Both the position numbers and the translations under genes were made by a program. A stretch of 32,476 nucleotides of DNA from Phycisphaerae bacterium (GTDB lineage Bacteria > Planctomycetota > Phycisphaerae > UBA1845 > PWPN01). Shown here piece after piece: positions 16,668-26,300 of this stretch. Each line of letters begins with the position of its first letter. Position 1 is the first letter of the stretch. Location of the stretch: positions 1 to 32,476 of the forward strand of contig JAUCQB010000241.1 of NCBI GenBank assembly GCA_030372985.1, written 5' to 3'. Under the pieces are notes generated by a model, which searched no databases, was not told the origin of the DNA, and worked only from the letters and a program-made list of their open reading frames with translations.

Positions 16668-17837
16668 TTATTCGTAGAAGCCCAGTTCGTATGCGGCGTC
16701 GAAGAGGGCGACGATGTTCTCGGGCGGGACGCCGTGCTGGATGTTGTGGACGTTGTTGAAAACGTAGCCGCCGCCGGGCTTGAAGACGGCCATGTTGGCC
16801 CGGACGTGTTCGCGGACCTCGGCCGGGGAAGCGAACGGCAGGACGTGTTGCGCGTCGATGCCACCACCCCAAAAGCAGATCCTCGACCCGAACTGAGCCT
16901 TCAGCGAGGCCGGTTCCATGCCCTCCAGGCCGATCTGCACCGGGTTGACGATATCCACGCCGTTGTCGATGAGTTCGGGTATGTACACGGAGCAGGCCCC
17001 GCAGGTGTGGTACCAGATCTTGGCCGTGGTCTGCCGCTTGATGTGCTGAACGAGAGCCTTCTGGCGAGGCTTGATGACGCGCCTGTAGAAGGCGGGGTCG
17101 AAGAGCGGTCCGCGTTGGCCGGCGAGGTCGTCGCCGATCATGATCACGTCCACGAGGTCGCCGACCTGGCCGAGAAAGCCCGTGTAAAAGTCCTTCCAGT
17201 ATTGCAGCGTCTAGTCGAGCACGGCCTCGCAAAACGCGGGGTTCTCGATCATGTCAATGAACCATTGTTCCAGGCCGCGCATGTACCAGCAATACTCATA
17301 AACCACACCGCCGATGCCGGTGCAGATGGCGTAATCCGTCTCGTTGCGAAGCTTGAGGGCCTGCTCGCGAACGCCGGTGAATCGGCTGGGGTCGTTGCCT
17401 CTGGGAAACGGGTACGAGGCGACGTCGGCAACCGATGCCTTGGCGAGGGGGTGATAGGAGACATCCATGAATAGCCGCTGGTCGTCGGGCATGGACCAGA
17501 CGACGCCGAATTCGTCGCGGAGATCGTGCCACAGACGGCCGTCGCGGCGGTTCTGGACGATGCCGGCCTTGAAGCTATCTGGAGCGTGGGCACAGAGGTA
17601 GCGGGTGTCCACATGAAAACGTTGAAGAATCTCCTCGCAGGGCTTGGCGAGCTGTTGTACGGCATCCATGATCGAGATCGAATCCCGGATGCCCAGATGC
17701 TCGATCAGGGCCGCGTACGCGCCCTTGTGGATGCCGGTCTGGAAACCGCCCAGGTCGATCGGCACACGATCGGGGATCTGATGGTTGAGGGCGAGCCGGA
17801 CGCGCTGCCTCGGGCTCATGGTTTCCATGCGCAGCAT
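16668..17837 (-). pseudogene. Uroporphyrinogen-decarboxylase-family protein interrupted by in-frame TAG
   Basis: From the ATG at 17837 (GGAG five bases upstream) the frame reads a typical URO-D superfamily (PF01208) start, TMSPRQRVRLALNHQIPDRV and PIDLGGFQTGIHKGAY, for 208 codons to AFCEAVLD. A TAG at 17211-17213 follows. The same frame continues without shift as TLQYWKDFYTGFLGQVGD and VDVIMIGDDLAGQRGPLFDP, with the family motif WYHTCGACSVYIPELIDNG and NPVQIGLEGM, to TAA at 16668. Total length about 389 codons is normal for the family, so only the single codon is wrong. Planctomycete members often sit among sugar genes and are thought to be corrinoid or methyl-transfer enzymes rather than heme-pathway URO-D. 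A point mutation (for example AAG or CAG to TAG), a read error or readthrough are all possible. Confidence 0.8.
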
Positions 17838-18013
17838 GATGCTCCATCCAGTCGGAGCCTGCTGAAGCAGCCGCGATGGACGGTTTGACGGCCTGTCATC
17901 GGACCGACATGACCCCGGCTCCACACGCGAACAAAGCAGGCTCACGGTGTCAGGATTATGCGACGCACGGTGCGACTTTTCAACCGCCGCCCAATCTCAC
18001 AACAGCCGCAGCC

Positions 18014-20179
18014 CTATTGCCCCAGGACGATATCTGCGAGACGCACGTCGCCGGCAACTACCTGGACGCCGGTCAGTGTGGCCGAGCTATCACCGCTGGC
18101 TGCATTGACCTCGTAGTTCGTGCCTGAGGCCGTGGCCGGTATGAGCGTCACGACGTAATAACCGTTGGCATCCGTGCGGACAGCGGTCAACGTACCCACC
18201 TGGACAACGGCATCGTCCACCGGTGCACCGCCCATGGTCACGCGGCCCCACAGCGTGCCTTCCGCTGCGGTGGCCGGACTGCGCCAGGGCATGGACGGAG
18301 TCGGCGCGGGCTCGTTGAACAGGTTGGCCTCCACGTACGGATACCAGGCAGTATCGTGCTCGCCGGTACCGTCCATATTCGCATCAACCGTGACATAGTA
18401 GGAGTAGTTCGAGGTTCCCTCGGCGCCCTTGTTGTACGCATAGGCCATCTGCGTGACGCTGCCGGCCATGGTGTTGAGGTAAGCAGCCTGACCGACGTAC
18501 ATGTGGCGGTCATAGCGCCAGATCATGCACTTGTCGACCCAGTGGCGGTAGTACAGGGCCTGGCTGCTGTTGTACTCGCGGTCGTAGCACATCGGGACGC
18601 CGCCGTCGAGCCAGCCCATTCGCAGCCAGTATTCCCAGTTCGAGAACAGGGTGTAGGCGCTGGAACTGGTGAAACTGCTGGGTGCGTCGCCCCAGGTGAC
18701 CAGGTCGGCCGTGTAGCGCAGCGGCTGGCGCGGGTTGGCGATCGAGGGGATCTCTGCCCGGACGCGTCGGACCAGTTCGTCAATCGTCCGGCGGCGGAAA
18801 TCGTTCCACTGCGTATCGCCGGTGGCCGCGGGGACGTCGGTTCGGCCGGTGATCCGCTGGAACCGCTTCAGGCCGGAGTTGGCGTAGCTGCTGTCAGCGG
18901 GGTAGCCGGCATCGGTCTGCGTGTAGCGGATGTAATCCCAGTTGATGCCGTCGATCTCGTAGTTGGTGACCAGCTCGCGGACGATCGACACAAGATACTC
19001 TTGTGCGTCAGGCGAACCCGGATCGAGCACGTAGTCGCTGCCGACCTTGACCGGGCCCGCGCCAATGCTGGCACGCGGCACCATGAAGTACTCGGGATGC
19101 GATGTCAGAAAGCTGTTGCCGACGGGAGGCCACGCGGTGGACACCCGGAATGCCACGAGCCAGCAATGAAGCTCGATGCCGTTGGCATGAGCCTTCTGAA
19201 TCATGTAGGCCAGCGGATCGAACGAACTCGTAACATACGACGAACGGGCGACGATATTGGACCGCCAGTAGGCCCCGTGCGACCCGACGGGGTTGTCGTG
19301 ATAGGCCAGCACCTCCGCGAATATGGCGTTGTAATTGCCCTGAACTGCCAGACTGATCATCTGGTCGATTTGGCTGGCGTTCTGCAGGCCGTAGTGGAAC
19401 ACGTCGGCCCAGAAGGCCCGCAGTTGCGGCGGAACGGCCGGAATCTCCGCGAACTCGGCCGTGACGGTTTTGGACTGGTCCATGGTCACGGTCGTGCTTG
19501 CCGCATTCGGGTCGGCCACGGCTGAGCCGGCCGAGACGGTCCAGTGACTGAAGACGTACCCTGCCTCGGGTGCCGCACTGATCGCGACGACCTCGTTGAG
19601 GTTCTTGGTGTACGGACCGCCGGCTGGGGGTGAAGTCGTGCCCGCGCCGGCCGGACTGACCGCCATGGTCAGGCTGGGCAACTCAGGTTTGTAGAAGCGC
19701 ACGGCATCCGCGGCGACGCGCTTGTTGGAGATGCTTGTAAGGTTTGTAAGGGTGACACGCCCGTTGGTCGAGGAGCCGGCCGCGAAGTTGAACGTGCCAA
19801 GCTGAACCCACCGGCCTCCGTTGATGGTCTGGTTGACGGCAACGGCCTGACTCCCGCCATTGTAGTAGACGGTAAAGCGGGCGTCGGTCGGGCGGTTCGA
19901 GGCGGCCGGATACCACACGAAGACCTGATAGTCGCCGGCCGTCGGGATCACCGGCTGCCACTGCACCAGACTGGTCCCGCGCGTGGAGGTCTTTGCGTAA
20001 CGGTAGTTGCTGCCGTACATTCCCGATGCCGTGCCTGTGCTCCAGGAGCCCGAGACCACCTTGAACCCGCTGTTGGTGTTGTCGACGATGACCTCGGCTG
20101 CCCATACAGGGCATGCCCCGAGGAACCAGACCATCGAACAGACCACGAGACGACTCAAGAACCTGGATGTGGAGATCAT
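18014..20179 (-). CDS. Secreted multidomain GHL10-type glycosyl hydrolase-like protein
   Basis: The start at 20179 has a very strong AGGAGG-like site and gives a signal peptide (1-28, ending CPVWAA). The 721-residue product then shows a golvesin/xanthan-lyase-type binding domain (about 29-165; VIVDNTNSGFKVVSGSW, VAADAVRFYK) and an InlB B-repeat-like domain (about 168-245; AAPEAGYVFSHWTVSAG, KTVTAEF). A GHL10/DUF187 barrel (PF02638; about 250-640) follows with AFWADVFHYGL, GIELHCWLVAFRVS, DGINWDYIRYTQTDAGYP and MGWLDGGVPMCYDRE. A carboxypeptidase-regulatory-like beta-sandwich closes it (about 648-721; GRVTMGGAPVDDAVVQV). GHL10 proteins are thought to act on glycans, possibly peptidoglycan, but few are characterised. 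The many adhesive modules suggest a surface or extracellular role. Confidence 0.85.
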   Translation of the reverse strand: MISTSRFLSRLVVCSMVWFLGACPVWAAEVIVDNTNSGFKVVSGSWSTGTASGMYGSNYRYAKTSTRGTSLVQWQPVIPTAGDYQVFVWYPAASNRPTDARFTVYYNGGSQAVAVNQTINGGRWVQLGTFNFAAGSSTNGRVTLTNLTSISNKRVAADAVRFYKPELPSLTMAVSPAGAGTTSPPAGGPYTKNLNEVVAISAAPEAGYVFSHWTVSAGSAVADPNAASTTVTMDQSKTVTAEFAEIPAVPPQLRAFWADVFHYGLQNASQIDQMISLAVQGNYNAIFAEVLAYHDNPVGSHGAYWRSNIVARSSYVTSSFDPLAYMIQKAHANGIELHCWLVAFRVSTAWPPVGNSFLTSHPEYFMVPRASIGAGPVKVGSDYVLDPGSPDAQEYLVSIVRELVTNYEIDGINWDYIRYTQTDAGYPADSSYANSGLKRFQRITGRTDVPAATGDTQWNDFRRRTIDELVRRVRAEIPSIANPRQPLRYTADLVTWGDAPSSFTSSSAYTLFSNWEYWLRMGWLDGGVPMCYDREYNSSQALYYRHWVDKCMIWRYDRHMYVGQAAYLNTMAGSVTQMAYAYNKGAEGTSNYSYYVTVDANMDGTGEHDTAWYPYVEANLFNEPAPTPSMPWRSPATAAEGTLWGRVTMGGAPVDDAVVQVGTLTAVRTDANGYYVVTLIPATASGTNYEVNAASGDSSATLTGVQVVAGDVRLADIVLGQ

Positions 20180-20573
20180 CTCCCTTCCTCCTGTTAAAAG
20201 ATTCTTGCTGAGAGGCTTCTGATCGGGCAGTCCTCGGAAACGTCCCCTCCTCCTCGGCGTCCGAGCGCCGTCTATGATGCTACCTCTGTGATGCCGATGA
20301 GGCAACAAGAAACATGAAGAAACCTTGCCTGAAGCCGATGCGATGGCGATGGCGGGCCGCGTTGTGCGGTTAAGCGGTATGTCCTTTCCCTCTACTTGAA
20401 AGGGGCATGGGTACAAACGTCTTATAAACATCGAGAGCGGAGCCGTGAAGCCGGCCGCTGCACCCGTCCGTGACATGCCGCCACGCGCTCTGACAAAACC
20501 CTGTGCGCGACCGGCATCTTGCCGGTCCAATCGACCGGCTGGAGGCCGGTCCCACAAGTTCTGTCAGAATCCA
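20180..20573. other. 394-base gap between two secreted-protein genes
   Basis: It holds the palindromic element at 20489-20568 and the leader of the GHL10 gene. I see no gene. TTATAA near 20423-20428 could be part of a minus-strand -10 box, but no -35 is evident. Confidence 0.45.
20489..20568. repeat. Double-hairpin palindromic element with terminal inverted repeats
   Basis: Two 19-base palindromes stand in tandem: GACCGGC-ATCTT-GCCGGTC (20509-20527) and GACCGGC-TGGAG-GCCGGTC (20533-20551), with a five-base spacer and identical arms. Outside them, TCTGACAAAAC (20489-20499) pairs with GTTCTGTCAGA (20558-20568) in 10 of 11 positions, and TGTG/CACA adds an inner pair. The whole 80-base unit folds as a stem closing two hairpins. 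It begins six bases after the stop of the upstream gene, so it may also serve as its terminator. The design recalls REP/BIME-type dispersed elements; copies elsewhere cannot be seen from here. Confidence 0.75.
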
Positions 20574-22277
20574 TCAGCCGGTCGGGCGCGGTACGGCGGG
20601 TACGCACAGGGGATCGGCGGGAATCCCCGGGCCGCTGATGCACCGCTGCATGTACGCAAAATCAACCTGGTCAACATCCTGGTCCCCGTCAAAATCGCGG
20701 TCGGTGCAGTTGTCCGTCGTCTGCACGCCCGGGCCGGCCGCACACGATTCAAACGCACTCACATCCTCGCCGTCCACGTCGCCGTCGGAGTCCCAATCGG
20801 CGAAGGCCGTCACCGGCTCGGAGTGGCGGACGCGAACCCAGTCCACCCACATGCGGTGCTGTCCGACGATGGGGGGACTGGCCGCATAGCTGAGATTCCC
20901 CCACAGCCCGAAGCCGATGCAGAGCTTGCCCACGCCCCATCGCACCTGTTTGAGCGTGACTTCGTGCCAGACGCCGGGCTCATCCGAGTTGTTGGCCACC
21001 AGGAACCACGGGTGACCGAAGTTCTCATCCGCCCCGCGGCCGCCCGGCAGGATCATTCGCGTATTGCCCCACGCGACCCCGACCGACGTACGGGCATAGT
21101 CGCGGTCGCCGCGCTCGTACCGCAGGCGCACGGTGATGTCGACGTAGTCGCCCGTAGCGAACAGGTCGCCGGTATCGCGCCTGATCATCCCCATCACTTC
21201 ACCGCCGACCTCGGTGGGTTCCGCGTTGTTTCTGAGCGCGGCGACAACCCATCCGTTGGTCCTATCGATGTAGAAGGTTGTGCCGGTGCCGTAGACCCAC
21301 CAAGTGTAGATCTCGGCCATAGGTGTGTAAGTCGTGAAGTCTTCGAACCACTCGGAATACTGCTGACGCGGATGAATCACGACGGGGGGAATGCTCGGTT
21401 CAGGCCCATAGCAGACGCGGAAACCAAGATTCGCATCGGTGATGTATCTGGGCAGAGGGCTTCGGGTCGCACAACGGACGTTGTAGTCGCTGTTGGTCCA
21501 ACTGCCGCCGCGCTGGACCTCGTGGCTGTCGTCCTCGAACACAAGCGACGCGCCGGGATAGGAGCGGTATCCACCCATCGTCCACTCCCAGACATTGCCG
21601 GCCATGTCGAAGAGGCCGTATGGACTGACGCCTGAGGGAAAGGAACCGACGGGATACGTCGTGGGGCCGCCGGCATACGGGGCGTTGCACCACCACGAGC
21701 TGCAATCGCAACTGAAGACATCAGACCAGGGCCACTTTCGGGCGTGCTGGGCGGCTTCGTCCCAGGCGGCCGCCTTCTCCCACTCCGCCTCAGTGGGCAG
21801 CCGGCCGCCGGCCCATCGGCAATAGGCGTCCGCACCATACCACGAGACTTCGCGCATGGGATGGTGTTTCCAGTCAGTCTCGGCGTCGATATCGGCCGCC
21901 CAGACCGAGCCGTTGTAGTGAATCCGGATCTGGGGATCATCGACGTCGATGTAGGGATTCCCCTCGGTGTCGGCGATCACGCCCACGGCGTTCAAGAACG
22001 TCGCGTATTCAGCGTTGGTGACCTCGTGGGGATCGATCTGAAAGGCTGGTACCTCGACCCACTGGGCCGGCAATTCATCGTCATAGTAGCAGGTTCCCGG
22101 CGGCGAGCAGTCGGGCGGCTCGGGCTCACTGCGTCCCATCCAGAACCCGCCGGCCGGCACGCTGATGGACTGACCGAAGGCGGCTGAGATCACCAGCAGG
22201 GAGCCGGCAACCACAATCGGGCCGATCGGGAGCCACGTGGACCGCGAAACAGAGCTCCAATGCCCCACCGGAAGCAT
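20574..22277 (-). CDS. Secreted formylglycine-enzyme-like protein with jelly-roll and dockerin-type domain
   Basis: The 567-residue product has a signal peptide (1-36, ending SAAFGQ). A SUMF1/FGE-sulfatase domain (PF03781, about 37-290) follows: VPAGGFWMGRSEPE, IDPHEVTNAEYATFLN, PMREVSWYGADAYCRWAGGR, LPTEAEWEKAA, LFDMAGNVWEW, RGGSWTNSDYNVRCATRS and NLGFRVCYG. After RGGSW the two copper-binding cysteines of true formylglycine-generating enzymes are absent (TNSDYN instead), so it should not activate sulfatases. Residues 306-490 look like a beta-sandwich lectin or laminin-type fold. Residues 494-553 form a dockerin/EF-hand pair, DWDSDGDVDGEDVSAFESC and DRDFDGDQDVDQVDFAYMQ, typical of planctomycete secreted proteins. 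GGAGG precedes the ATG. Confidence 0.87.
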   Translation of the reverse strand: MLPVGHWSSVSRSTWLPIGPIVVAGSLLVISAAFGQSISVPAGGFWMGRSEPEPPDCSPPGTCYYDDELPAQWVEVPAFQIDPHEVTNAEYATFLNAVGVIADTEGNPYIDVDDPQIRIHYNGSVWAADIDAETDWKHHPMREVSWYGADAYCRWAGGRLPTEAEWEKAAAWDEAAQHARKWPWSDVFSCDCSSWWCNAPYAGGPTTYPVGSFPSGVSPYGLFDMAGNVWEWTMGGYRSYPGASLVFEDDSHEVQRGGSWTNSDYNVRCATRSPLPRYITDANLGFRVCYGPEPSIPPVVIHPRQQYSEWFEDFTTYTPMAEIYTWWVYGTGTTFYIDRTNGWVVAALRNNAEPTEVGGEVMGMIRRDTGDLFATGDYVDITVRLRYERGDRDYARTSVGVAWGNTRMILPGGRGADENFGHPWFLVANNSDEPGVWHEVTLKQVRWGVGKLCIGFGLWGNLSYAASPPIVGQHRMWVDWVRVRHSEPVTAFADWDSDGDVDGEDVSAFESCAAGPGVQTTDNCTDRDFDGDQDVDQVDFAYMQRCISGPGIPADPLCVPAVPRPTG

Positions 22278-22558
22278 GCCGCTTCCCTCCAGCCGCAGCC
22301 TGATGCATCTTCACCACGGTCAGGGCCGCCGGCACGGCCCTTGTATGGATCACATTCTACCATCAGGGTGGACTGAATGGTAGCGGTAGGGCGGCACGAT
22401 CGCGAGAACAGCAGACGATCGGAGAACACAACAGAAGTCATTCCTGTTTTTCCGGTGACGGGCGCCTCAGGCGGACCGCTTTTTTGCGGGCCGCAATCAT
22501 AGAGCACTGCGACCCAGAAGGATGCGCGCAAGCCGCATCGATCTCTGGCCGTAAGGTT

Positions 22559-23323
22559 CTACCGCCTGACGGCGATGCCCCGCTGGGCAAGGTAGTCTTT
22601 CATCTGTTTGATCGTGAATGTGCCGAAGTGTGCGATCGACGCAACCAGCACGGCGTCGGCATGGCCGTCGACAATCGCCTCGTACAAGTGCTCGAGTTTG
22701 CCCGCGCCTCCGGAGGCGATGACCGGCAGCCTGACTGCGTCAGCGATGGCCCGGGTCATGGGGATGTCGTATCCCGCCTGGGTACCGTCGGCATCCATGC
22801 TGGTGGGCAAAATGCTGCCGGCACCGAGATCCTCGACTTTCTTGGCCCATTCGACGGCGTCGATCCCGGTCGGCTTCGTGCCGCCGCTGACCATGACCTC
22901 GAAGCCCGATGGACAGGATGCCGATTGGCGCGTATCGATGGCGACGGTGATACGGTCACCGCCGAACTCCTTGGCGGCCTCCTTGACCAGGTCCGGGTTG
23001 CGGACCGCGGCGGTGTTGATGGACGCCTTGCTCACGCCTGCGTCGAAAAGCTCCTGGATGTGCCAAACCTCGGAGATGCCACCGCCGACCGTGAGAGGGA
23101 TAGTGATCCGATCGACCGTTCGCCTGACGGCATCGAGCAGCGTCTTGCGGCCTTCCAGCGTTGCGGTGATGTCCAGCAGGACGAGTTCATCCGCGCCGGC
23201 CTGGCTGTAAGCCGCGCCGTTCTCGGCCGGGTCGCCGAGGTCCTTGATATCCACGAAATGGACGCCTTTGACCAGGCGGCCGTTGCGGGTGTCGAGACAC
23301 GGAATGATTCTGCGATCGTTCAC
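22559..23323 (-). CDS. hisF: Imidazole glycerol phosphate synthase cyclase subunit HisF
   Basis: The 254-residue (beta/alpha)8 protein uses ammonia to convert PRFAR into imidazole glycerol phosphate and AICAR, linking histidine and purine synthesis. The catalytic residues are at their classic positions, D11 (IIPCLDTRNG) and D130 (ITVAIDTRQ). The phosphate-binding loops PLTVGGGIS and VIASGGAGKLEH are intact. It starts with GTG at 23323, overlapping the carB stop by four bases (GTGA), which implies translational coupling. HisF normally receives ammonia from the glutaminase HisH through a tunnel; no hisH is in the window. It ends in TAG. A G+C hairpin with a TTTTTT loop near 22470-22490 could lie downstream, but it has no T-run after it. 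Confidence 0.97.
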   Translation of the reverse strand: MNDRRIIPCLDTRNGRLVKGVHFVDIKDLGDPAENGAAYSQAGADELVLLDITATLEGRKTLLDAVRRTVDRITIPLTVGGGISEVWHIQELFDAGVSKASINTAAVRNPDLVKEAAKEFGGDRITVAIDTRQSASCPSGFEVMVSGGTKPTGIDAVEWAKKVEDLGAGSILPTSMDADGTQAGYDIPMTRAIADAVRLPVIASGGAGKLEHLYEAIVDGHADAVLVASIAHFGTFTIKQMKDYLAQRGIAVRR

Positions 23324-26300
23324 TGGCGACCTCCCCGTCTGGCGACCGGCATTCTTTCGATGTCGGCGTGATAGGCCTGAAGCGGCTTGACCGTGCCGCG
23401 TCCGTTTCGGCAGGCGGCGATGCCCTCAACCGCAGCCATGGCGGCGCTGATCGTGGTGATGTAGGGAATCTTGTACTTGATGGCCGACTTGCGGATATAG
23501 CTGTCGTCGTGCTGGCTCAGCTTGCCGATCGGCGTATTGATCACCAGGTGGATTTCCTTGTTCATCAAGGCGTCGACGATGTTCGGCCGGCCCTCGTGAA
23601 TCTTCTTAATCGGCTCGCACTGAACGCCGTTGGCCGTCAGGAAGGCATGGGTGCCTTCGGTCGCCCGGATCTTGAAACCCAGTTCCTGGAAACGTCTGGC
23701 CGGCTTGAGCACCGCGGGATGGTCCTTTCCTGAAACCGAAATGAGCACCGTTCCCTCGGTCGGCAGCTGGCTCTTGGCGGCCTCCTCGGCCTTGTAGAAG
23801 GCCATGCCGAAGCCATCCGACAGCCCGAGCACCTCGCCGGTCGAACGCATTTCCGGGCCGAGGACGGGATCGACTTCGGGGAACATGGGGAATGGGAACA
23901 CGGCCTCCTTCACGCCGTAGTGACGGATTTCCCGGGCCGTCAGCTTGAGGTCGGAAAGCTTCTTGCCCATCATGAGTTGAGTGGCGACGCGGGCCATCTG
24001 GATGTTGCATACCTTCGAGACCAGCGGAACCGTGCGGGAGGCCCGCGGGTTCGCCTCAAGCACATAGACGACGTCGTTGGCGATGGCATACTGCATGTTC
24101 ATCAGGCCGACGACGTTCAACTCGCGGGCGATCCGCTGCGTGTATTCGTAGATCGTCTCCAGGTGCTTGGCCGGGATGCTGACCGGAGGGATCACGCAGG
24201 CCGAGTCGCCGGAGTGAATGCCGGCCAGTTCGATATGCTCCATCACCGCCGGCACGAACGTGTGGGTGCCGTCGGCAATGGCATCCGCCTCGGTCTCGAT
24301 GGCGTTTTCCAGGAAGCGGTCGATCAGGATCGGCCGCTCGGGCGTGACGTCGACCGCCGCGGCGACATACCGCTTGAGCATCTCCTCGTCATAGACGATT
24401 TCCATCCCCCGGCCGCCGAGCACGTAAGAAGGCCGGACCATCAGCGGATAGCCGATTCTGTGGGCAATGTCCAAGGCCTGTTCCAGCGTGCTGGCCATGC
24501 CGGACGGGGCCATCGGAATGCCCAGTCGGTCCATCATCTGGCGGAACCGGTCGCGATCCTCGGCCAGGTCGATCATGTCCGGGCTGGTGCCGAGAATGTT
24601 GACGCCGCCGGCGGCCAGCTCCTGCGAGATGTTCAACGGTGTCTGGCCGCCGAACTGGCAGATGACGCCGACCGGCTGCTCCTTCTCGTAGATGCTGAGC
24701 ACGTCCTCGACGGTCAACGGCTCGAAGTAGAGTTTGTCTGAGGTGTCGTAGTCGGTCGAGACCGTCTCCGGGTTGCAGTTGACCATGATGGTCTCAAAAC
24801 CCATATCGCGCAGGGCGAAGGCCGCGTGAACGCAGCAGTAGTCGAACTCGATTCCCTGCCCGATGCGGTTGGGTCCGCCGCCGAGCACCATGACCTTCCT
24901 GCGACGGGTCGTCGGGACGCGGTCGGAGCCGTTGTACGTCGAGTAGTAATAGGCGGCGTTCTCCACGCCGCTGACGGCCACCGCGTCCCAGGCCTCGACG
25001 ACCCCGAGGCGAATCCGCTGGTGGCGAATCTGCGATTCGGCGACGCCAAGCAGCCTGGAGAGGTACTTGTCGGAAAACCCGTCCTTCTTGGCCCGGGTCA
25101 GCAGGGTGTCGGGCAGCAGGCTGCCCTTGTACTTGAGGATCTCCTCCTCCAGCTCGACCAGCTCCTTCATCTGCTCGATAAACCAGGGCTTGATGTAGGT
25201 CAGCCGGTAGAGGTCGTCGACCGAAGCGCCCTTCCGGAGGGCCTCGTACATGATGAACTGTCGCTCGCTCGAGGGCTCGCGCAGCATGTCCATGAGCTGC
25301 GGCAGCGAGCGTTTGTTGAAATCCTTGGCGAAGCCCAGGCCGTGACGGCTGTTTTCGAGAGAGCGAATGGCTTTCTGGAAGGCCTCCTTGTAGTTCTTGC
25401 CGATGCTCATGACCTCGCCGACCGCGCGCATCTGCGTGCCGAGCCTGTCCTGGGCGTTCTTGAACTTCTCGAAGGCCCAGCGGGCGAACTTGACCACCAC
25501 GTAGTCGCCGGATGGCGTGTACTTCTCCAGCGTGCCGTCGCGCCAGTAGGGAATCTCGTCGAGCGTCAGACCGGCCGCGAGCATGGCCGAGACCATGGCG
25601 ATCGGGAAGCCGGTGGCCTTGGAGGCCAGCGCCGATGATCGCGACGTCCGGGGATTGATCTCGATGACCACCACGCGGTCGGTTTTCGGGTCGTGGGCGA
25701 ATTGAACATTCGTGCCGCCGATGACCTCGATGGCGTCGACAATGTCGTAGGAGTACTTCTGCAATCGGGCCTGAAGCTCAGGGGTGATGGTGAGCATCGG
25801 GGCCGTGCAATACGAGTCGCCCGTGTGGACGCCCATCGCGTCGACGTTCTCGATGAAGCACACGGTGATCTTCTGGCCCTTGGCGTCGCGAACGACCTCG
25901 AGTTCGAGTTCTTCCCAGCCCAGGACCGATTCCTCGACCAGGATCTGGCCGATCAGGCTGGCGGCGATGCCACGGCCGGCCACGGTGCGGAGTTCCTCGA
26001 CGTTGTACACCAGCCCTCCGCCGGTCCCGCCCAGGGTGTACGCGGGGCGGATCACCACCGGGTAGCCCAGGCCCGCGGCCACTCGCTCAGCTTCCTCGAT
26101 CGAGTTGACCGCCTCGCTTTTGGGCATGTCGATGCCCAGCTTGTTCATCGTGTTCTTGAAGGCCGTCCGGTCTTCGCCTCGCTCGATGGCGTCGACCTGC
26201 ACGCCGATCACCGAGACGCCGTATTTGTCGAGCACACCCGCCTTGGCCAGCTCGGACGTCAGGTTAAGACCGGTCTGGCCGCCCAGGTTGGGCAGGAGGG

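Noticed and set aside
8357..17213. Genome-wide reassignment of TAG to an amino acid, suggested by two in-frame TAG codons
   Set aside because: ppdK, hisF and the symporter end at TAG exactly where their families end, and no amber tRNA is seen in the window. Local mutation or sequence error fits better, though readthrough is not excluded.
16495..17232. Upstream extension of the zinc-ribbon membrane protein frame to 634 codons
   Set aside because: The extension overlaps the URO-D gene in another frame on the same strand and is Arg/His-rich. The zinc-ribbon at 16494 onward is the natural N-terminus.
20421..20430. TTTATAAG-like word on the minus strand resembling the adapter at base 1
   Set aside because: Only a short A+T word is shared; the AGACAG part of the transposon end is missing, so this is not an adapter.
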